NCBI GenBank assembly: GCA_043772905.1
Contig: JAYVFS010000162.1
Location: 25,456-89,455 of the forward strand
Reading direction: 5' to 3'
DNA from: JAAFJT01 sp043772905
Lineage (GTDB): Bacteria; Bacteroidota; Bacteroidia; Chitinophagales; Saprospiraceae
Length of the DNA stretch: 64,000 nucleotides
Under the pieces are notes generated by a model that was given only the letters and a program-made list of their open reading frames with translations, was not told the origin of the DNA and did not search any database. Shown here piece by piece: positions 1 to 14,108 of the stretch (position 1 is the stretch's first letter; every line of letters begins with the position of its first letter). The translations under genes were made by a program, and so were the position numbers.

Positions 1-2
1 TT

Positions 3-950
3 AAAGTACCCGATGTTTTTGTCATATTAGATTCATCTAATAATGGATTTGACTATCCTATTCACAATCACCCTGAATATGAGTTGAACCTTATAATCGG
101 TATGTCTGGTACACGTATTGTTGGTGACTCTACCGAACGCTATACTGATTGCGATTTGGTATTGCTCGGACCTTATCTCTACCACAAATGGGACGGTGAC
201 ATGGAACTACAAAACACTGGGCAACCTTACCGCGTCATTACGATACAGTTTGCTATGGGTTTGTTGAGCGGTCCCTTTTTTCAGAAAGAACAACTCTATA
301 AAATCCGAAAACTCATGGAGGACTCGAGTAAAGGGATTCGGTTTTATGGAAAAACCTTTGACGAAGCTATGCTTTTGATGGTGCAGTTGACTGAAGACAG
401 GGGTTTTTTGAATGTCATTGAATTTTTACAACTCCTCAACTTGCTTTCAGAGTCGCCCGAAGCCAGTTTTTTGTCGAGCGAAGGGTTTTCATCTAAAGTA
501 TTGAGTGCGCACAGTAACCGAATTCAGATGGCATATAGTTATATTTTGAAAAATTATGCTCGAACCGACCTGAAAATAGGCGATGTAGCGACTTTGGTTA
601 ATATGACGGATTCAGCATTCAGCCATTTTTTCCAAAAATATGCTTTCCGAAGTTTCACCCAATTCTTAGTAGATGTTCGGATTGGTCATGCGTGCAAGTT
701 GTTGATAGATACAGACGAAACGATCGGACAAGTTTGTTATGCATCTGGCTTCAATAATTTATCAAACTTCAATAGGCTTTTTAAAAAATACCGCAACGCC
801 ACACCCGTTGCGTTTCGCCGTCGCCACACCGAGAAAAATGCCTTTGATTGGACACATCAAGTTACGCCGTGGCAGTTTTTACCCTCTAAAAACACGATTC
901 AAACACCTGTACAGCCTAAATCTTATGCGACACGGTTGGTGCATGTGTAA
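3..950 (+). CDS. AraC-family transcriptional regulator, 5' end outside the window
   Basis: The reading frame is open to the first base of the window, so the true start lies upstream; the first in-window start-like codon (TTG at 84) falls inside the conserved cupin-like sensor part. Upstream in-frame residues (PIHNHPEYELNLI) match the sensor domain of the other AraC protein at 43037-43924. The C-terminal 100 residues form the double helix-turn-helix DNA-binding domain, ending in the typical signature IGQVCYASGFNNLSNFNRLF. Such proteins bind a sugar or related ligand through the N-terminal domain and activate neighbouring catabolic genes. The next intact gene downstream is the cytochrome c dehydrogenase at 2444, but a dead transposon lies between, so the target is unknown. 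Family assignment is certain; the ligand is not. Confidence 0.9.
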   Translation, partial: KVPDVFVILDSSNNGFDYPIHNHPEYELNLIIGMSGTRIVGDSTERYTDCDLVLLGPYLYHKWDGDMELQNTGQPYRVITIQFAMGLLSGPFFQKEQLYKIRKLMEDSSKGIRFYGKTFDEAMLLMVQLTEDRGFLNVIEFLQLLNLLSESPEASFLSSEGFSSKVLSAHSNRIQMAYSYILKNYARTDLKIGDVATLVNMTDSAFSHFFQKYAFRSFTQFLVDVRIGHACKLLIDTDETIGQVCYASGFNNLSNFNRLFKKYRNATPVAFRRRHTEKNAFDWTHQVTPWQFLPSKNTIQTPVQPKSYATRLVHV

Positions 951-1009
951 ATATAAGTGCCTATTAACTTGTAATTATTAAATTGTTCCTAAGTTATTGA
1001 TAATCAATT

Positions 1010-2150
1010 TTATAGTACCAAAAAAGATTGCAAAATGTAAAAGAAGTCCTCGTCCCTAATAAGGGTTCTTTGAATCGTAATAAATCCGAATTTATCAAAT
1101 TGCTTAAACGTCTTTCTAATAAATTTGACTAATTTTTGAGCATGGAAAGCGACGAAAGCAAATCTCAATAATTTAATATGAAACTCGTTTTTTGTTTTTA
1201 CACGGGCTTCTTGAATTTTTAATACATGTTTGAGTAATTTGAAAAATTGCTCTATATAAGTTCTTTGAAACCAATGTCTTCTAAGCGTTTTAGCAAATAC
1301 TGATTTCTCTGTTGAGTAAATAATACTTACTTTTTTTGAGCCATTAAGCCTAAAAGCCAAAAGTGTGACTTCTCTATTTTGGGCGCAATAAGTGGCTTTA
1401 AAACGATGAATAAAAGGTGTTTTTTTCTTTTTTGGGTAAATCGGTTTGCTCGATTTCATGTTTTTTTTCGGCTATAAGAAATACATTTTTTATCCAGTCT
1501 TCTAAATTTGTGTGTGTCACGCTGCCATTTTTGTTATGGATATCAAAAAGATGTGATTTCTTAGGCACACTTACTATACATCAATTCATTTACCGAGCAG
1601 GTATCTGAAAGAGCCACATCGCTATATCCGTTATCACAACTAAAATGCAATTTGGGTATCAAAATGCCTTTATTTTTAGCTTTTTTAACAAATGACCCCC
1701 ATTTTTCAACTAATTTTTGTGCTCCTGTGTTGCCTTTTCTTCTTTTGATTTTGCCTTTTTTGCATAATCAAAATATAATGAATAAACAACGCCATCAATA
1801 CTTAAAGCGAAAGTGACTACTTTAAATCCATACACCGATGCCCTAAATTGTCCACTAAAAAATTTACCCAAACAATCTTCAAAGTCTTTTGACCAGTCTT
1901 GATTGTTATGCCATTGTTTAAAAATACTATCATCAAGTAATGCTGTTACTAATTCCCGTGACCAACAACCTGTCCAAGAAAAAGATGTTCAATAATTTCT
2001 TTAATTCTTGTCCTTCTTGTTCAGTGAATGAAACTTCTTCTAGCTCGTTTTTTACAACTTCAAATATATTTAGACTGTCTTGATAACAGCCTCTAAAATA
2101 TTTTTTTACTCTTGGACATACAACTTGACGAAAGTTTTTTTAGCATTGTT
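1010..2150 (-). pseudogene. Decayed IS4-superfamily DDE transposase
   Basis: An open frame on the minus strand (1010-1459, 149 residues) holds the C-terminal part of a DDE transposase: W-F-Q-R-T-Y-I-E-Q-F-F-K-L-L-K fits the IS4 YREK signature (Y/W-2-R-3-E-6-K). Upstream on the same strand, in shifted frames, lie further transposase pieces: FALSIDGVVYSLYFDYAKKA near 1760-1830, HFSCDNGYSDVALS near 1610-1650 (a candidate catalytic Asp), and an N-terminal piece with KNELEEVSFTEQEG near 2000-2080, preceded by an ATG near 2143. Several frameshifts and stops separate them, so no full protein can be made. I did not find convincing terminal inverted repeats. The exact IS family within the IS4 superfamily is uncertain. 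Confidence 0.75.
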
Positions 2151-2443
2151 TCTTATTTCATTGTGAACGTTTGTATTATTTTTCAAACACAAACATAGCC
2201 TTTTGCAATGAATTTAGGTCGCAGTGCTTTTATTTTCAAACTATTGCGACTTTTTAATAATTACAATTTAAAGGTAAATGATTAAAATAAATGTACTTTT
2301 ATGAATTATAAAACATTGTTAGTCAATGTCTTAAAAATTCATTATTTCAAAAATAAAATACTGAGGGGGGATATTTTGAATCCTATTGATGTGTGATATT
2401 AAAATCAATTAAATAACAAGCTAAAAGACTTTTATCCAACAAA
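2151..2443. other. AT-rich intergenic region before the cytochrome c dehydrogenase
   Basis: No coding potential is seen. It holds one copy of the iterated word ATACTGAGGGGGG at 2358-2370, about 75 bases before the ATG at 2444. The promoter of the downstream gene should lie here, but I cannot place it with confidence. Confidence 0.6.
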
Positions 2444-4741
2444 ATGAAAAGGATCAACTTAATCTATTGCCTATTTGCATCCATTGCATTGATATATGCT
2501 TGCGGAGTAAAAATGGCGACGACAACACCCGTTACAAATACGCCAACAATGGCTGCAACTGAAGAAAACAAGGAAGATAGTATTGATTTACCGCCGATTG
2601 CACCGTTTTCACTAACACCATTGACACCTGAACAAAGCCTCGCCGCCTTTCATGTACCAGAAGGTTATCACTTAGAATTGGTCGCAAGCGAGCCGATGAT
2701 TACTGAGCCTGTGGCAATTGCTTGGGACGGCAATGCCAAAATGTATGTGGCACAAATGGAAACGTACACGCAAGACGCAGATGGCACAGGTACAAAGGAG
2801 AAAAAAAGCCGCGTGATGCTTTTGGAAGATACCAACAACGATGGTAAAATGGACAAAAGCACCGTTTTTATCAAAGATATGGTGCTGCCACGCATGATTC
2901 TGTGCGTCAACCATGAGCTTTTGGTGAATGAAACGGATACCTACGATATTTACAGTTACAAAGACACAAACGGCGATGGCGTGTCCGATGAAAAGAAAAT
3001 AGTATATAGTGTCGGAAAGGTCGCGCCTGGCAATTTAGAGCATCAACGCAGTGGATTGGATTGGAATTTGGACAATTACATTTATCAAACCGTTGATCCA
3101 GTCCGTTTTCGCTATGCAAATGGTGTGCTTCAAGCTGATTCAATGCCCAGTGGTTCAAATGGACAATGGGGCTTGACGCACGACAATTACGGTCGTTTAT
3201 TTTTCAGCAGAGGCGGTGGCGAAAATGCAGGATCGGGTTTTCAAATAAATCCCAAGTATGGTGCCTTAGAATTTTCAGATGCCTACGACGAAAAAAGATT
3301 CAGTCCTGTTTGGTCTTTGATTTCAAATCCCGATGTGCAAGGTGGATTTCCGAGACTGCGAAAAGACAGCACATTGAACCATTTTACGGCTGCCAATGGT
3401 CAATCCATATTCAGAGGCGACCGTTTGCCTGCCGATTTAGTGGGCGATTATTTGATTAATGAACCTGTTGCAAGGATTATCAGACGCGCCAAAGTCGTCA
3501 ACAAAGAAGGTAAAACACACCTTGAAAATGTTTACGAACGCAAGGAATTCATCGCCAGCACCGACTTTTTTTTCAGACCAGTCAATACTTATACGGGTCC
3601 TGATGGGCTTTTGTACATAGTCGATATGAATCGTGGCATCATTCAAGAGTCCAATTGGACACGCAAAGGCAGTTTTTTGCGCGGTAAAATTGATTATTAC
3701 GATATAGCTAAAATCAATCAACGTGGACGTATTTGGCGGTTGGTGCACGATGGATTTAAGCCCGGTCCAAAACCAAAAATGCTTGATGTACCGGCCTCGT
3801 CTTTGGTCGCTTATTTAGACCATCCAAACGGTTGGTGGCGTGACAATGCCCAAAAGCAAATTGTTATTTTAGGCGACAAATCGGTTGTGCCAACCTTAAA
3901 ATTGATGACAACAGGGCAAAAAAATGTGTCTGCATTAGGCAGATTACATGCGCTGTGGACATTGGAAGGCTTGGATGCCATTGATAAAGACATTATTTAC
4001 GTTGCAATGAAAGATACCGACCCACAAATCCGACGGGCGGCTATTTGGATAAGTGAACGCTATATCAATCAAAACGACAATGATATGATTGCCCAAGTGG
4101 GTAAACTGATGAATGAGAATGATTATGATGTCAAAACACAAATCCTTTTATCATTGGGCGCCAGCAAAAATGAGTTGGCAAAGCAGATTGTTCAAAATCT
4201 TTTAAACCAAAACCCCAATAATCGAATGCTGAAAAGCACAAAAGCCAGTATTGACAAAAATGAAGATGCTAAAATATATGGGGCTAAACTCGCGGGCTTT
4301 TCCCCTGCTGATAGAAAATTGATATTGGATGGTGCTGAAATTTATCAATCCATGTGTTCGCCTTGTCATGGTGGCGATGGCAAAGGTTTGCCGACAAATG
4401 CCGCACCTGCGTTAAGAGGTGCAAAGCATGTGAATAATGATAAAGCCATCGCCATCAGAATTTTATTACATGGTTTAAAAGGACCGATTGAAGGCAAAAC
4501 CTATCCAAGCGAAATGGTTTCGATGAAAGACAATAGTGATGAGTGGATTGCTTCGGTATTGAGTTATGTCCGCTATGAATTTGTGGGAACATCAATGCGC
4601 GTGGGAAAAGGCAGACAATCTGCAGTCGTACAGCCAACTGATGTCAAAACATTGAGAGACCAACACGCTAAAGTAAAGAAGGCTTGGACGATTGCGGATT
4701 TGGAAAAATTGTCTGCTGCTGCTGCTACAAAAACTAATTAA
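2444..4741 (+). CDS. PVC-type membrane-bound dehydrogenase with C-terminal cytochrome c domain (lipoprotein)
   Basis: The 765-residue protein starts with a lipoprotein signal (hydrophobic stretch, then LIYAC with lipid-anchored Cys near residue 20). Residues about 80-450 resemble the six-bladed propeller of sorbosone/glucose dehydrogenase-like PVC-type proteins, with calcium-binding-like loops (DTNNDGKMD, DTNGDGVSDE). About 460-600 look like HEAT-type helical repeats. The C-terminal cytochrome c domain has one haem site, C638-S-P-C641-H642. Such proteins are thought to oxidise sugars or alcohols in the periplasm and pass electrons to a c-type haem; the substrate is unknown. The Tat-exported oxidoreductase at 4832 lies 90 bases downstream, suggesting co-transcription. 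A paralogue with the same domain order lies at 37955-40204, also beside a Gfo/Idh/MocA gene. Confidence 0.88.
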   Translation: MKRINLIYCLFASIALIYACGVKMATTTPVTNTPTMAATEENKEDSIDLPPIAPFSLTPLTPEQSLAAFHVPEGYHLELVASEPMITEPVAIAWDGNAKMYVAQMETYTQDADGTGTKEKKSRVMLLEDTNNDGKMDKSTVFIKDMVLPRMILCVNHELLVNETDTYDIYSYKDTNGDGVSDEKKIVYSVGKVAPGNLEHQRSGLDWNLDNYIYQTVDPVRFRYANGVLQADSMPSGSNGQWGLTHDNYGRLFFSRGGGENAGSGFQINPKYGALEFSDAYDEKRFSPVWSLISNPDVQGGFPRLRKDSTLNHFTAANGQSIFRGDRLPADLVGDYLINEPVARIIRRAKVVNKEGKTHLENVYERKEFIASTDFFFRPVNTYTGPDGLLYIVDMNRGIIQESNWTRKGSFLRGKIDYYDIAKINQRGRIWRLVHDGFKPGPKPKMLDVPASSLVAYLDHPNGWWRDNAQKQIVILGDKSVVPTLKLMTTGQKNVSALGRLHALWTLEGLDAIDKDIIYVAMKDTDPQIRRAAIWISERYINQNDNDMIAQVGKLMNENDYDVKTQILLSLGASKNELAKQIVQNLLNQNPNNRMLKSTKASIDKNEDAKIYGAKLAGFSPADRKLILDGAEIYQSMCSPCHGGDGKGLPTNAAPALRGAKHVNNDKAIAIRILLHGLKGPIEGKTYPSEMVSMKDNSDEWIASVLSYVRYEFVGTSMRVGKGRQSAVVQPTDVKTLRDQHAKVKKAWTIADLEKLSAAAATKTN

Positions 4742-4831
4742 AAACTTTAAGTTTGTGAAAAAAACGACCCCCTCAGTATAAAGGAGGTTTTAGCGCAAAA
4801 AAACAATAAGAATGACCAAAATCTTTAAAAA

Positions 4832-6208
4832 ATGAAAAAATTGCACATCAATCGGCGGACTTTCATCAAAGGGGCGACCGCAACCTTGGCATTATCTGCA
4901 ATAGGCGCAAAAGCCGCGCATGTATTAAACCCAGCAAAAACATACCGAGTCGGCTTGATCGGTACGGGCTGGTATGGCAAAAGTGATTTGTTCCGACTCA
5001 TCCAAGTTGCCGATGTGGAGGTCGTTGCGCTCTGCGATGTGGATAAAAATATGCTCACCACAGCAGGTGGTTTGGTCAGTAAACGCCAAAAATCCAAGAC
5101 CGTACCAAAACTGTATGGTGATTACCGTAAAATGTTGAAGGAGAACAAGTTAGACATTGTTTTAATCGGTTCTCCTGACCATTGGCACGCTCTGCAAGCT
5201 ATTGATGCCATCAAAGCAGGTGCACACGTGTATGTGCAGAAGCCTATCAGTGTTGATGTTATTGAAGGCGAAGCAATGGTTGCCGCAGCGCGTAAATACA
5301 ACAAAGTGGTGCAAGTCGGTACGCAGCGCAAAAGCACGCCACACCTCATTGATGCCAAGAAAAACATCGTAGATGCGGGATTATTAGGGAAAATCTCACA
5401 CGTTGAAATGTGTTGTTATTACCACATGCGCAACAACGGCAATCCACCCGTAATTCCCGTTCCAGACTTTTTCGATTACGATATGTGGACAGGGCCCGCG
5501 CCCCTTCGTCCATACGATGGCATACCGCACAAGAGATGGTGGCGCGCATTTATGGAGTATGGCAACGGCATCACAGGCGATATGTGCGTCCACATGTTCG
5601 ACACTGTTCGTTGGATGCTGCATTTAGGTTGGCCCCAACGCATTGTTTCTACAGGTGGCATTTATGTACAAAAAGAAGGCAAATCGAATATTTCAGATAC
5701 CCAAACTGCTATTTTTGAATACAAAGACCTTAATTGCGTGTGGCAACACCGCTCATGGGGAACGGCTGCGAATCCAGAATACCCTTGGTCATTTACATTG
5801 TATGGTGACAAAGGAACGCTGATTGCCAGCACAATGCAGTACGATTTTATACCACAAGGGAAAGAAAACGGAGAAAAAATACATAAAGACGTTGTCTTTG
5901 AAAAAGAAAAATACCCAGAAGACCTCACAGAAGCCGATATTGAACTCAATGCCGCACCCGCCACAAGGTTGCACATGCTCGATTTTCTAAAAGCCATAGA
6001 AAATAAAACAAAACCTGTCGCCGATATCGAAGAAGGACATATTTCAACTGCGAGCTGCATTTTGGCGAATATGTCTATGAAATTGGGTGGCCGCCCTTTG
6101 GTTTATGATTCAAAAAAGCGCATCATCGTAGGCGATAAAGAGGCAACTGCCTTGTTACGCCGAAAATATCGCACGCCTTGGGTTCATCCAGAAGTGGAAA
6201 AGGTGTGA
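4832..6208 (+). CDS. Gfo/Idh/MocA-family oxidoreductase, Tat-exported
   Basis: A twin-arginine signal is visible at the N-terminus (N-R8-R9-T-F-I-K-G followed by a small-residue hydrophobic stretch), so the 458-residue protein is probably exported folded with its NAD(P) cofactor. The dinucleotide site is GLIGTGWYG (residues 41-49). The usual EKP motif appears as QKPIS near residue 137. The C-terminal half is the family's alpha/beta substrate domain, with GDMCVHMFDTVRWML as the typical GG/H region. This family oxidises or epimerises sugars and inositols, and some exported members act as glycosidases (GH109), so the reaction cannot be fixed from sequence. It probably forms an operon with the dehydrogenase at 2444. 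A terminator follows at 6237. Confidence 0.88.
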   Translation: MKKLHINRRTFIKGATATLALSAIGAKAAHVLNPAKTYRVGLIGTGWYGKSDLFRLIQVADVEVVALCDVDKNMLTTAGGLVSKRQKSKTVPKLYGDYRKMLKENKLDIVLIGSPDHWHALQAIDAIKAGAHVYVQKPISVDVIEGEAMVAAARKYNKVVQVGTQRKSTPHLIDAKKNIVDAGLLGKISHVEMCCYYHMRNNGNPPVIPVPDFFDYDMWTGPAPLRPYDGIPHKRWWRAFMEYGNGITGDMCVHMFDTVRWMLHLGWPQRIVSTGGIYVQKEGKSNISDTQTAIFEYKDLNCVWQHRSWGTAANPEYPWSFTLYGDKGTLIASTMQYDFIPQGKENGEKIHKDVVFEKEKYPEDLTEADIELNAAPATRLHMLDFLKAIENKTKPVADIEEGHISTASCILANMSMKLGGRPLVYDSKKRIIVGDKEATALLRRKYRTPWVHPEVEKV

Positions 6209-6236
6209 TGCTTAATCTATTTTGGGGCTGAAAGAC

Positions 6237-6275
6237 AAAGCCGTTTCGATGTGTTTATCGAGACGGCTTTTTTTT
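6237..6275 (+). terminator. Rho-independent terminator after the Gfo/Idh/MocA gene
   Basis: A hairpin with stem AAAGCCGTTTCGAT/ATCGAGACGGCTTT (one mismatched pair, 6-base loop) is followed by a run of T. It lies about 30 bases after the stop at 6208 and before the convergent TamA-like gene, so it may serve both strands. Confidence 0.85.
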
Positions 6276-6308
6276 ATGGGTTGCCTTTTATAAACCTTTG
6301 GAATGATG

Positions 6309-8692
<2,384 letters not shown>

Positions 8693-8696
<4 letters not shown>

Positions 8697-11600
8697 TGGC
8701 TCTCCTTGTTTTTAATTATTTCTTGAAATTTATCGTAGTCAATCGTAAAGTTAAATGAAACGCCTGTTTCAATAAAATAACCGTCTAACAAAGCTTCGTA
8801 TTGATTTTTTCTGTATGCTCTTAGCATAAATTTGCCGTCTTTCGACAATTTATATGTTGTATTGACATCGGGAATGAATTGCGTATTGGCACTGTTATTG
8901 TTTGACGAGGGGTTTGAGCCATCAACCGTAAAACTTTTCCCTACACTGATATTCAATCTATCGTCTAAGAAATTTTTACCCACCATCACATCTAAATCTG
9001 TACGTTGTGCATTCGGGTCATTGTCCACATTTTTCAAATTAATATCTACATCCACGCCTTTAATTAAATCATTTGCAATTTGATTGATGGCACCATTTAA
9101 AAAACTACTGACACTTTCATTGCTCAATAAACTATTGCCGCCGCCGTTGCTCGCAAAAAAATCGCTACTTTGTTCACCAATAAATTTATTTAAAATCAAA
9201 ATAGCAAATACTTGTTTATTCATTGAAGATTCATCAGCCCGCAATTGATCCAATTTATTATTAATGGTGGTTGCCATTTCGGTCGTAACGCCTTCCGCTT
9301 TGTCGGGTAAAATAATATCAAACCCAATTTCAGGTTTATCTATTTGACCTTTAACTTTTAATAAAACCCGAAAGGGTGTTTTGCGCTTATAAATATCGTT
9401 ACTTGCCGCTGTTGCGCCACCAATTTCGTTTTTAATTAAATCAATAGCGGGTGTTTTAACATCGTAAGCTGCCGTAATATCCACATCTGCTTTCATGGGG
9501 TCACCGCTTAATGTAATAACACTGCCTTCAAGCAAAGTAAATTTGCGCTTAACAAATTGGTAGCTCATTTCATAACTGCCTTTACTTAAATCATAAGTCC
9601 CGAACAAGCCAATGCTGCCATTGGGATTAACCCCTGCATTAATACGTGCTGTGCCTTGCACTTGCAATTCGTCACCCGTTACAGGGTCAACGATGACCGT
9701 AAATTTTGCTTCTTTTTCAACTTCAAGATTTAAGTTAAAATCAAAGTTAGATGATTTTTTAAACTCTTGTTGTGCGGCTAAATATTCTTCTAATGTTTTG
9801 ACAGCCAATAAATTACCAATGGTATCTCTGTCTATAAATTCAATAACACCGTCTCTTACTCTGGCAGAAGGCGGCGAAACTTGACGTACATACGTCACAT
9901 CTGTACCATTTTTAACAGCTAAATTACCTGTTAAATTCGGCGCAAAAGCATTGCCGGTAACTTGCACTTCCATATCAATAATGGCAGTACCATACACCAT
10001 ATTGTTATCAGCAGCCGTGTTGTTTAAAGCGTGAAAACCCTTGGACTCAATCACTAAATCTGTTGTGAAATCATTTGTTTTTGTTTGGGATAATGTGCCG
10101 TCAATAAACACCGTATTATTTGCATCGTCTTTAATTGTAAATTTATCAAAAATTACTGAGGGGTATTTCAAGCGCACTATTTGATTATCTATTTTAATAA
10201 AAGTGCCATAAGCTGCCGCCGTGGTTTGTGCGTTATTAAACACAATCTCACCATTCCAAATAGGTTTTGTCGGTTCACCTGTTATTTTGATATCGCCTGT
10301 TAACGTACCCGTGCTGTTCTTTAAACTTTTCTGAGAAAATGATTCCACTGTGGTCATCGTTAGTGGATTCAATTTTATGTTTGCATCAAGTGTATTAGCC
10401 GCATACACACCTGTTAAATGGACTTCATTGCCATTCCCAAATAATTTACCATCTACCTTAACAGTCCCATTTTCACTTTGCGCATGCATATCCAAATCGC
10501 CTATGCTCGTATTTTGAAAAGTGATAGAGTCTATTTTTATATCCCCATCCATCGTAGGAATCGTATTTTTCAAATCGCTCACTTTTACATTTGCATTCAA
10601 TAAACCATTTACTGACAATGTATTTTCGTCTAATAAAGCTGTAATTGTTTTCAATTTAAAATTAGACACATTGACCAATAAAGGACTGTTAACCGATGCC
10701 GTTTCACTATTTACTTTTATCTGTTGTTGCTCATTGTGGATATCGAAATTTTGGACATTAAACCCTTCGGGATTCGTTTTTACTTGGTTCTTTTCATTGA
10801 CAAGCCAATTTATTTTATTGAGCAACAAATCTTTTCCCAATGAAATATTATAACCTGTATCCTTATTAGGTACAGCAAATACCGTCAAAGCATATTGCTC
10901 TTTTTTATTGATATCATGGGTTAAAATATGTGCACTCACATGATTTTTAGAAAAACTGCCATCAATTCGTGCATCATACAATAAGAAACTACTCGCTTGA
11001 AGTGTATCAGTCACGATATTGACAAGCAAAGAATCATTTCTGCCTAAAACCGTCCCATTTGTGGGTGATACATGCAACGAACCCATCGTCAATGACGGCA
11101 CATTCAGTTTGACATTCATAATGCTGTCAACATTAGCTGTCGTGATGTTTCCGTTTATTTCAATAGGTTTATCAAATTTTAAATCTTTAACAAAAGCACT
11201 GTATGCGTCATTGGGTTTAATTAAAATATCGGCATTCATAGACCCCTCCCTATTTTGAGGATTTTGAGGATTTTTATTATCATTAGGCACATCCTTAGCC
11301 ATGGCAGGTGGTACAAATTGATTGATTACTTTTTGTACAAAAGCCGCCATTTGGTCATAATAAACAGTGCTATTCACTTGTGCATCTACAAAAGGCGAAG
11401 CAACGGCTATAAATGTTGTATCATTTCTAACAAAAGCTAAAATGCGAGAGCTATCTATTTCGATTTTCTGCCCCCCCTGTGTAATAACGCTGCTGTCTAT
11501 CTGAATAAGCGCATTTATATTTTTGGGTGATGAATTTTCTACTTTTAGCCGCGTAAAAGCACTGACAATTAAACTGTCCGTTGTAAATCCTAATGCCAAT

Positions 11601-13693
11601 AAATCCGCTTTAGGGATATTCACAACCGCAGTTACTGAGGGGTAGTCGGTTTGTATATCCGCTTTACCGTCGAACGTAATTTGTATCAAGGCATCATCAA
11701 TAGAAGCTGTGCCGCTGACAATACCACTGGTCAAATCAAGGTCAGTTTTGATATTGTTAATAACGTTTTGATTGAATCTAAAAGATTGAATCGCCGCTAA
11801 AACAGACATATTATTGCTCTTCACATCAAAACCCTTATTGCCTTTGACCACAATTTGACCATTTAATAAGCCCAACATCGTATCACGTCCAATCCATTTA
11901 CCTGTTTCTAAATTGTTAGCATTTAACACCACATCGTACACCATTTTATCAGGCGTTTGAAAACCTTTCAAAGCGGCTTTTACGTCAGCCTTGCCGAAAG
12001 CAGAATTGAGTGTGATGTTTGTATTCACGTTTTGCATATTGCCATTAATTAAGCCTTTCACACTCAACCGATTTGGCAAATTTATAGGCTGTGCACTCGC
12101 AGGAATAAAAGGCAATATCAACTCTTTGGAAGCAGAAATATCTTTCACATTCAAATTGTAAAATATCTTTTTGGTATCTGTTGGATTCGCCACATCACCC
12201 GTTACATTAATCCGTAAGTCCTTGTTTTTAAGTGAATTAACAACCAAATAGGGGATGTATATTTTATGGACATTGCCTTTGATATGCGCATCAATAGATA
12301 GATTGCCCAGTACATCCAATTGTTTTTTATAGGTTTTTGACAGTGCGTCCGCCAATAATTCAAAATCTTTTGGGCTGATAATTGTTTGAGTTAATTTTAT
12401 TTCATTATCGGGCAAAGGAAATATTTGTTTGTTACCACCTTTAAATGATTCAGGATAAATCAGAGCCGTTGCAGCCATTTTTGAATACGGCGTTTGTAAA
12501 TAAAAATCCTTAATATCTACAATACTGCTGTCCATATCTATAATGCCGCTGAGCGTATCAATCGCAAAGCCACTTTTATCCTTAAAACCAAAATATGTTA
12601 TATTTGTATTGATATTTCCATTATTAAATTTGGTATTGGCGGCGAGTAGTTTTAATCCTTTTACGTCTAAATGATAATAATCCAAACCCCTGCTTTTTAT
12701 GGGTTGAGATACATTGTTATAAACAAGCGAGTTGTTTTGTAATGAAATGTCTTTAATGATAATCCCCAGAGAAGTATTATTGCTGGCAATAGCAGTCAGG
12801 GTATCGGCTACCACTTTTACCACTTCATTTTCTGTTCTGTGTTGGAAAAGCACGGAGCTGTTATTAAGCACAATCGAACTTGTGGAATATGTATTTAATT
12901 GGGTTGTGTTATTCAAATCCTCAATGTCCAAATAATCAATATAATTATCGGTCAACAAATAATCAGGTTTGTTTTCAAAGTAGATATGGCTTTTCTTGAT
13001 AACGGTTTTGTTAATCGTAAAAAGCGGATTAGGCGATTCTCCATCCGATGGTTTTTGCATTTTGGTGATTAAATACCTAAAATCCAACCCCTCGACCATC
13101 AAATCATTGATATCCACATGCAAATCTTTGAGTTTAATGCTGTCCACATTCAGATGAAACTTTTGCAAGTTGACATACATAAAAGTGCCTAAATAATGAT
13201 CTTTTTGCTTGAATTGTGTATTCGTTACGTCTATGTCTTTAATTTTAAAATTCAAAACTTGGGTCGTATCGGGTTCTTTTACGACTGTTTTTTTTGATGC
13301 AAAAGCATCGAGTATGAATTGATAATTGTAAGTGCTGTCCGCATCTTTGTTATAAATATTGACATAAAATTGGTCAATAACGACTTTATTGACCACGTAT
13401 TTGGATTGGATAAGAGCGAGCATATCAATATCAATCTTGAGATGCTTGCCCGATAGGAGTGTATCTTGGGCTTTATCCAACATAAACAAACCATCTATTT
13501 CAATCCATTTTGGAAAGCTGAAATCAATCTGACCGATTTCAAAAGTGGTGTTTGTTTTATGTTGTATATAAGTCTGTACTTTATCGCGTATCAAATTTTT
13601 CGCCCAACGTGTTTGCAATGATAAAACGACAATGAGGAGTAAAAGGGCAAGACTTAACAAGGAATAGCCCGTTATTTTCAAAAATCTCTTCAT
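8693..13693 (-). CDS. tamB: TamB-like translocation and assembly module / inter-membrane lipid bridge
   Basis: A very long protein (1,666 residues) with one N-terminal membrane helix (residues about 8-28) and then repeated beta-rich segments as in AsmA/TamB proteins. The last 400 residues match the TamB (DUF490) domain: FDFNLNLEVEKEAKFTVIVDPVTGDELQVQGTARI-like strands, the FAILILNKF region and the KFMLRAYRKN ending. TamB is anchored in the inner membrane, spans the periplasm and works with TamA or its homologue; recent work on the family supports phospholipid transport. Its partner gene follows at once, overlapping by 4 bases. Two iterated words lie inside it (10153 and 11632), both read as YPSV. 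Confidence 0.9.
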
Positions 13694-14108
13694 ATTGATT
13701 AATTAATCATGTAAAGATGAGTATCTTGGTAAAAAGAAACGTTACACAATTTTTTAAATAAATTACATCATTCACACATCACTCAATTACAGCCATAGAA
13801 ATAGGGGAAAGATTCGGCAAATGGATAGAACAAACAAAAATCACATTATCCCCCCTCAGTAAAACACCTTATTCACAAATATAGTAAAAAAACTGTGTCA
13901 TAATGAACAAATTGAATCTATTATAACCCATCTTAAAAAATATACTGCACCAAGGTATATTTAAATCTCTTCCCAAACTCATTTCCATCGAAGGTGGGGT
14001 AAAACCCTTATTTTTTGTCTAAGTTTACAAGCACCCCTCCCGATTTTATCGGGATGTTCCATCAGTATTTCCGACATACAGCACAATATTTTCAACTAAA
14101 ACAACAGT
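13694..14108. other. Divergent intergenic region between tamB and the GH92 gene
   Basis: No gene is seen in 415 bases. It holds an iterated word (CCCCCCTCAGTAAA, 13850-13863), an ECF-type promoter-like element at 13993-14023, and a small hairpin TCCCGAT-TTT-ATCGGGA at 14038-14054. Promoters for both flanking genes should lie here. Confidence 0.7.
13993..14023 (+). promoter_or_regulatory. ECF-sigma promoter-like element before the GH92 gene
   Basis: GTGGGGTAAAACC is followed by TTGTCT, with GGGGT and GTCT starting exactly 21 bases apart. The same two blocks with the same spacing precede the sigma gene (28391) and fecR (29137). This suggests that the FecI-type sigma factor at 28451 reads this promoter, about 90 bases before the ATG at 14109. 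Inference from three copies only. Confidence 0.6.

Noticed and set aside
739..981. Second frame over the 3' end of the AraC gene
   Set aside because: It overlaps the conserved HTH coding part in another frame and has no family features; a shadow.
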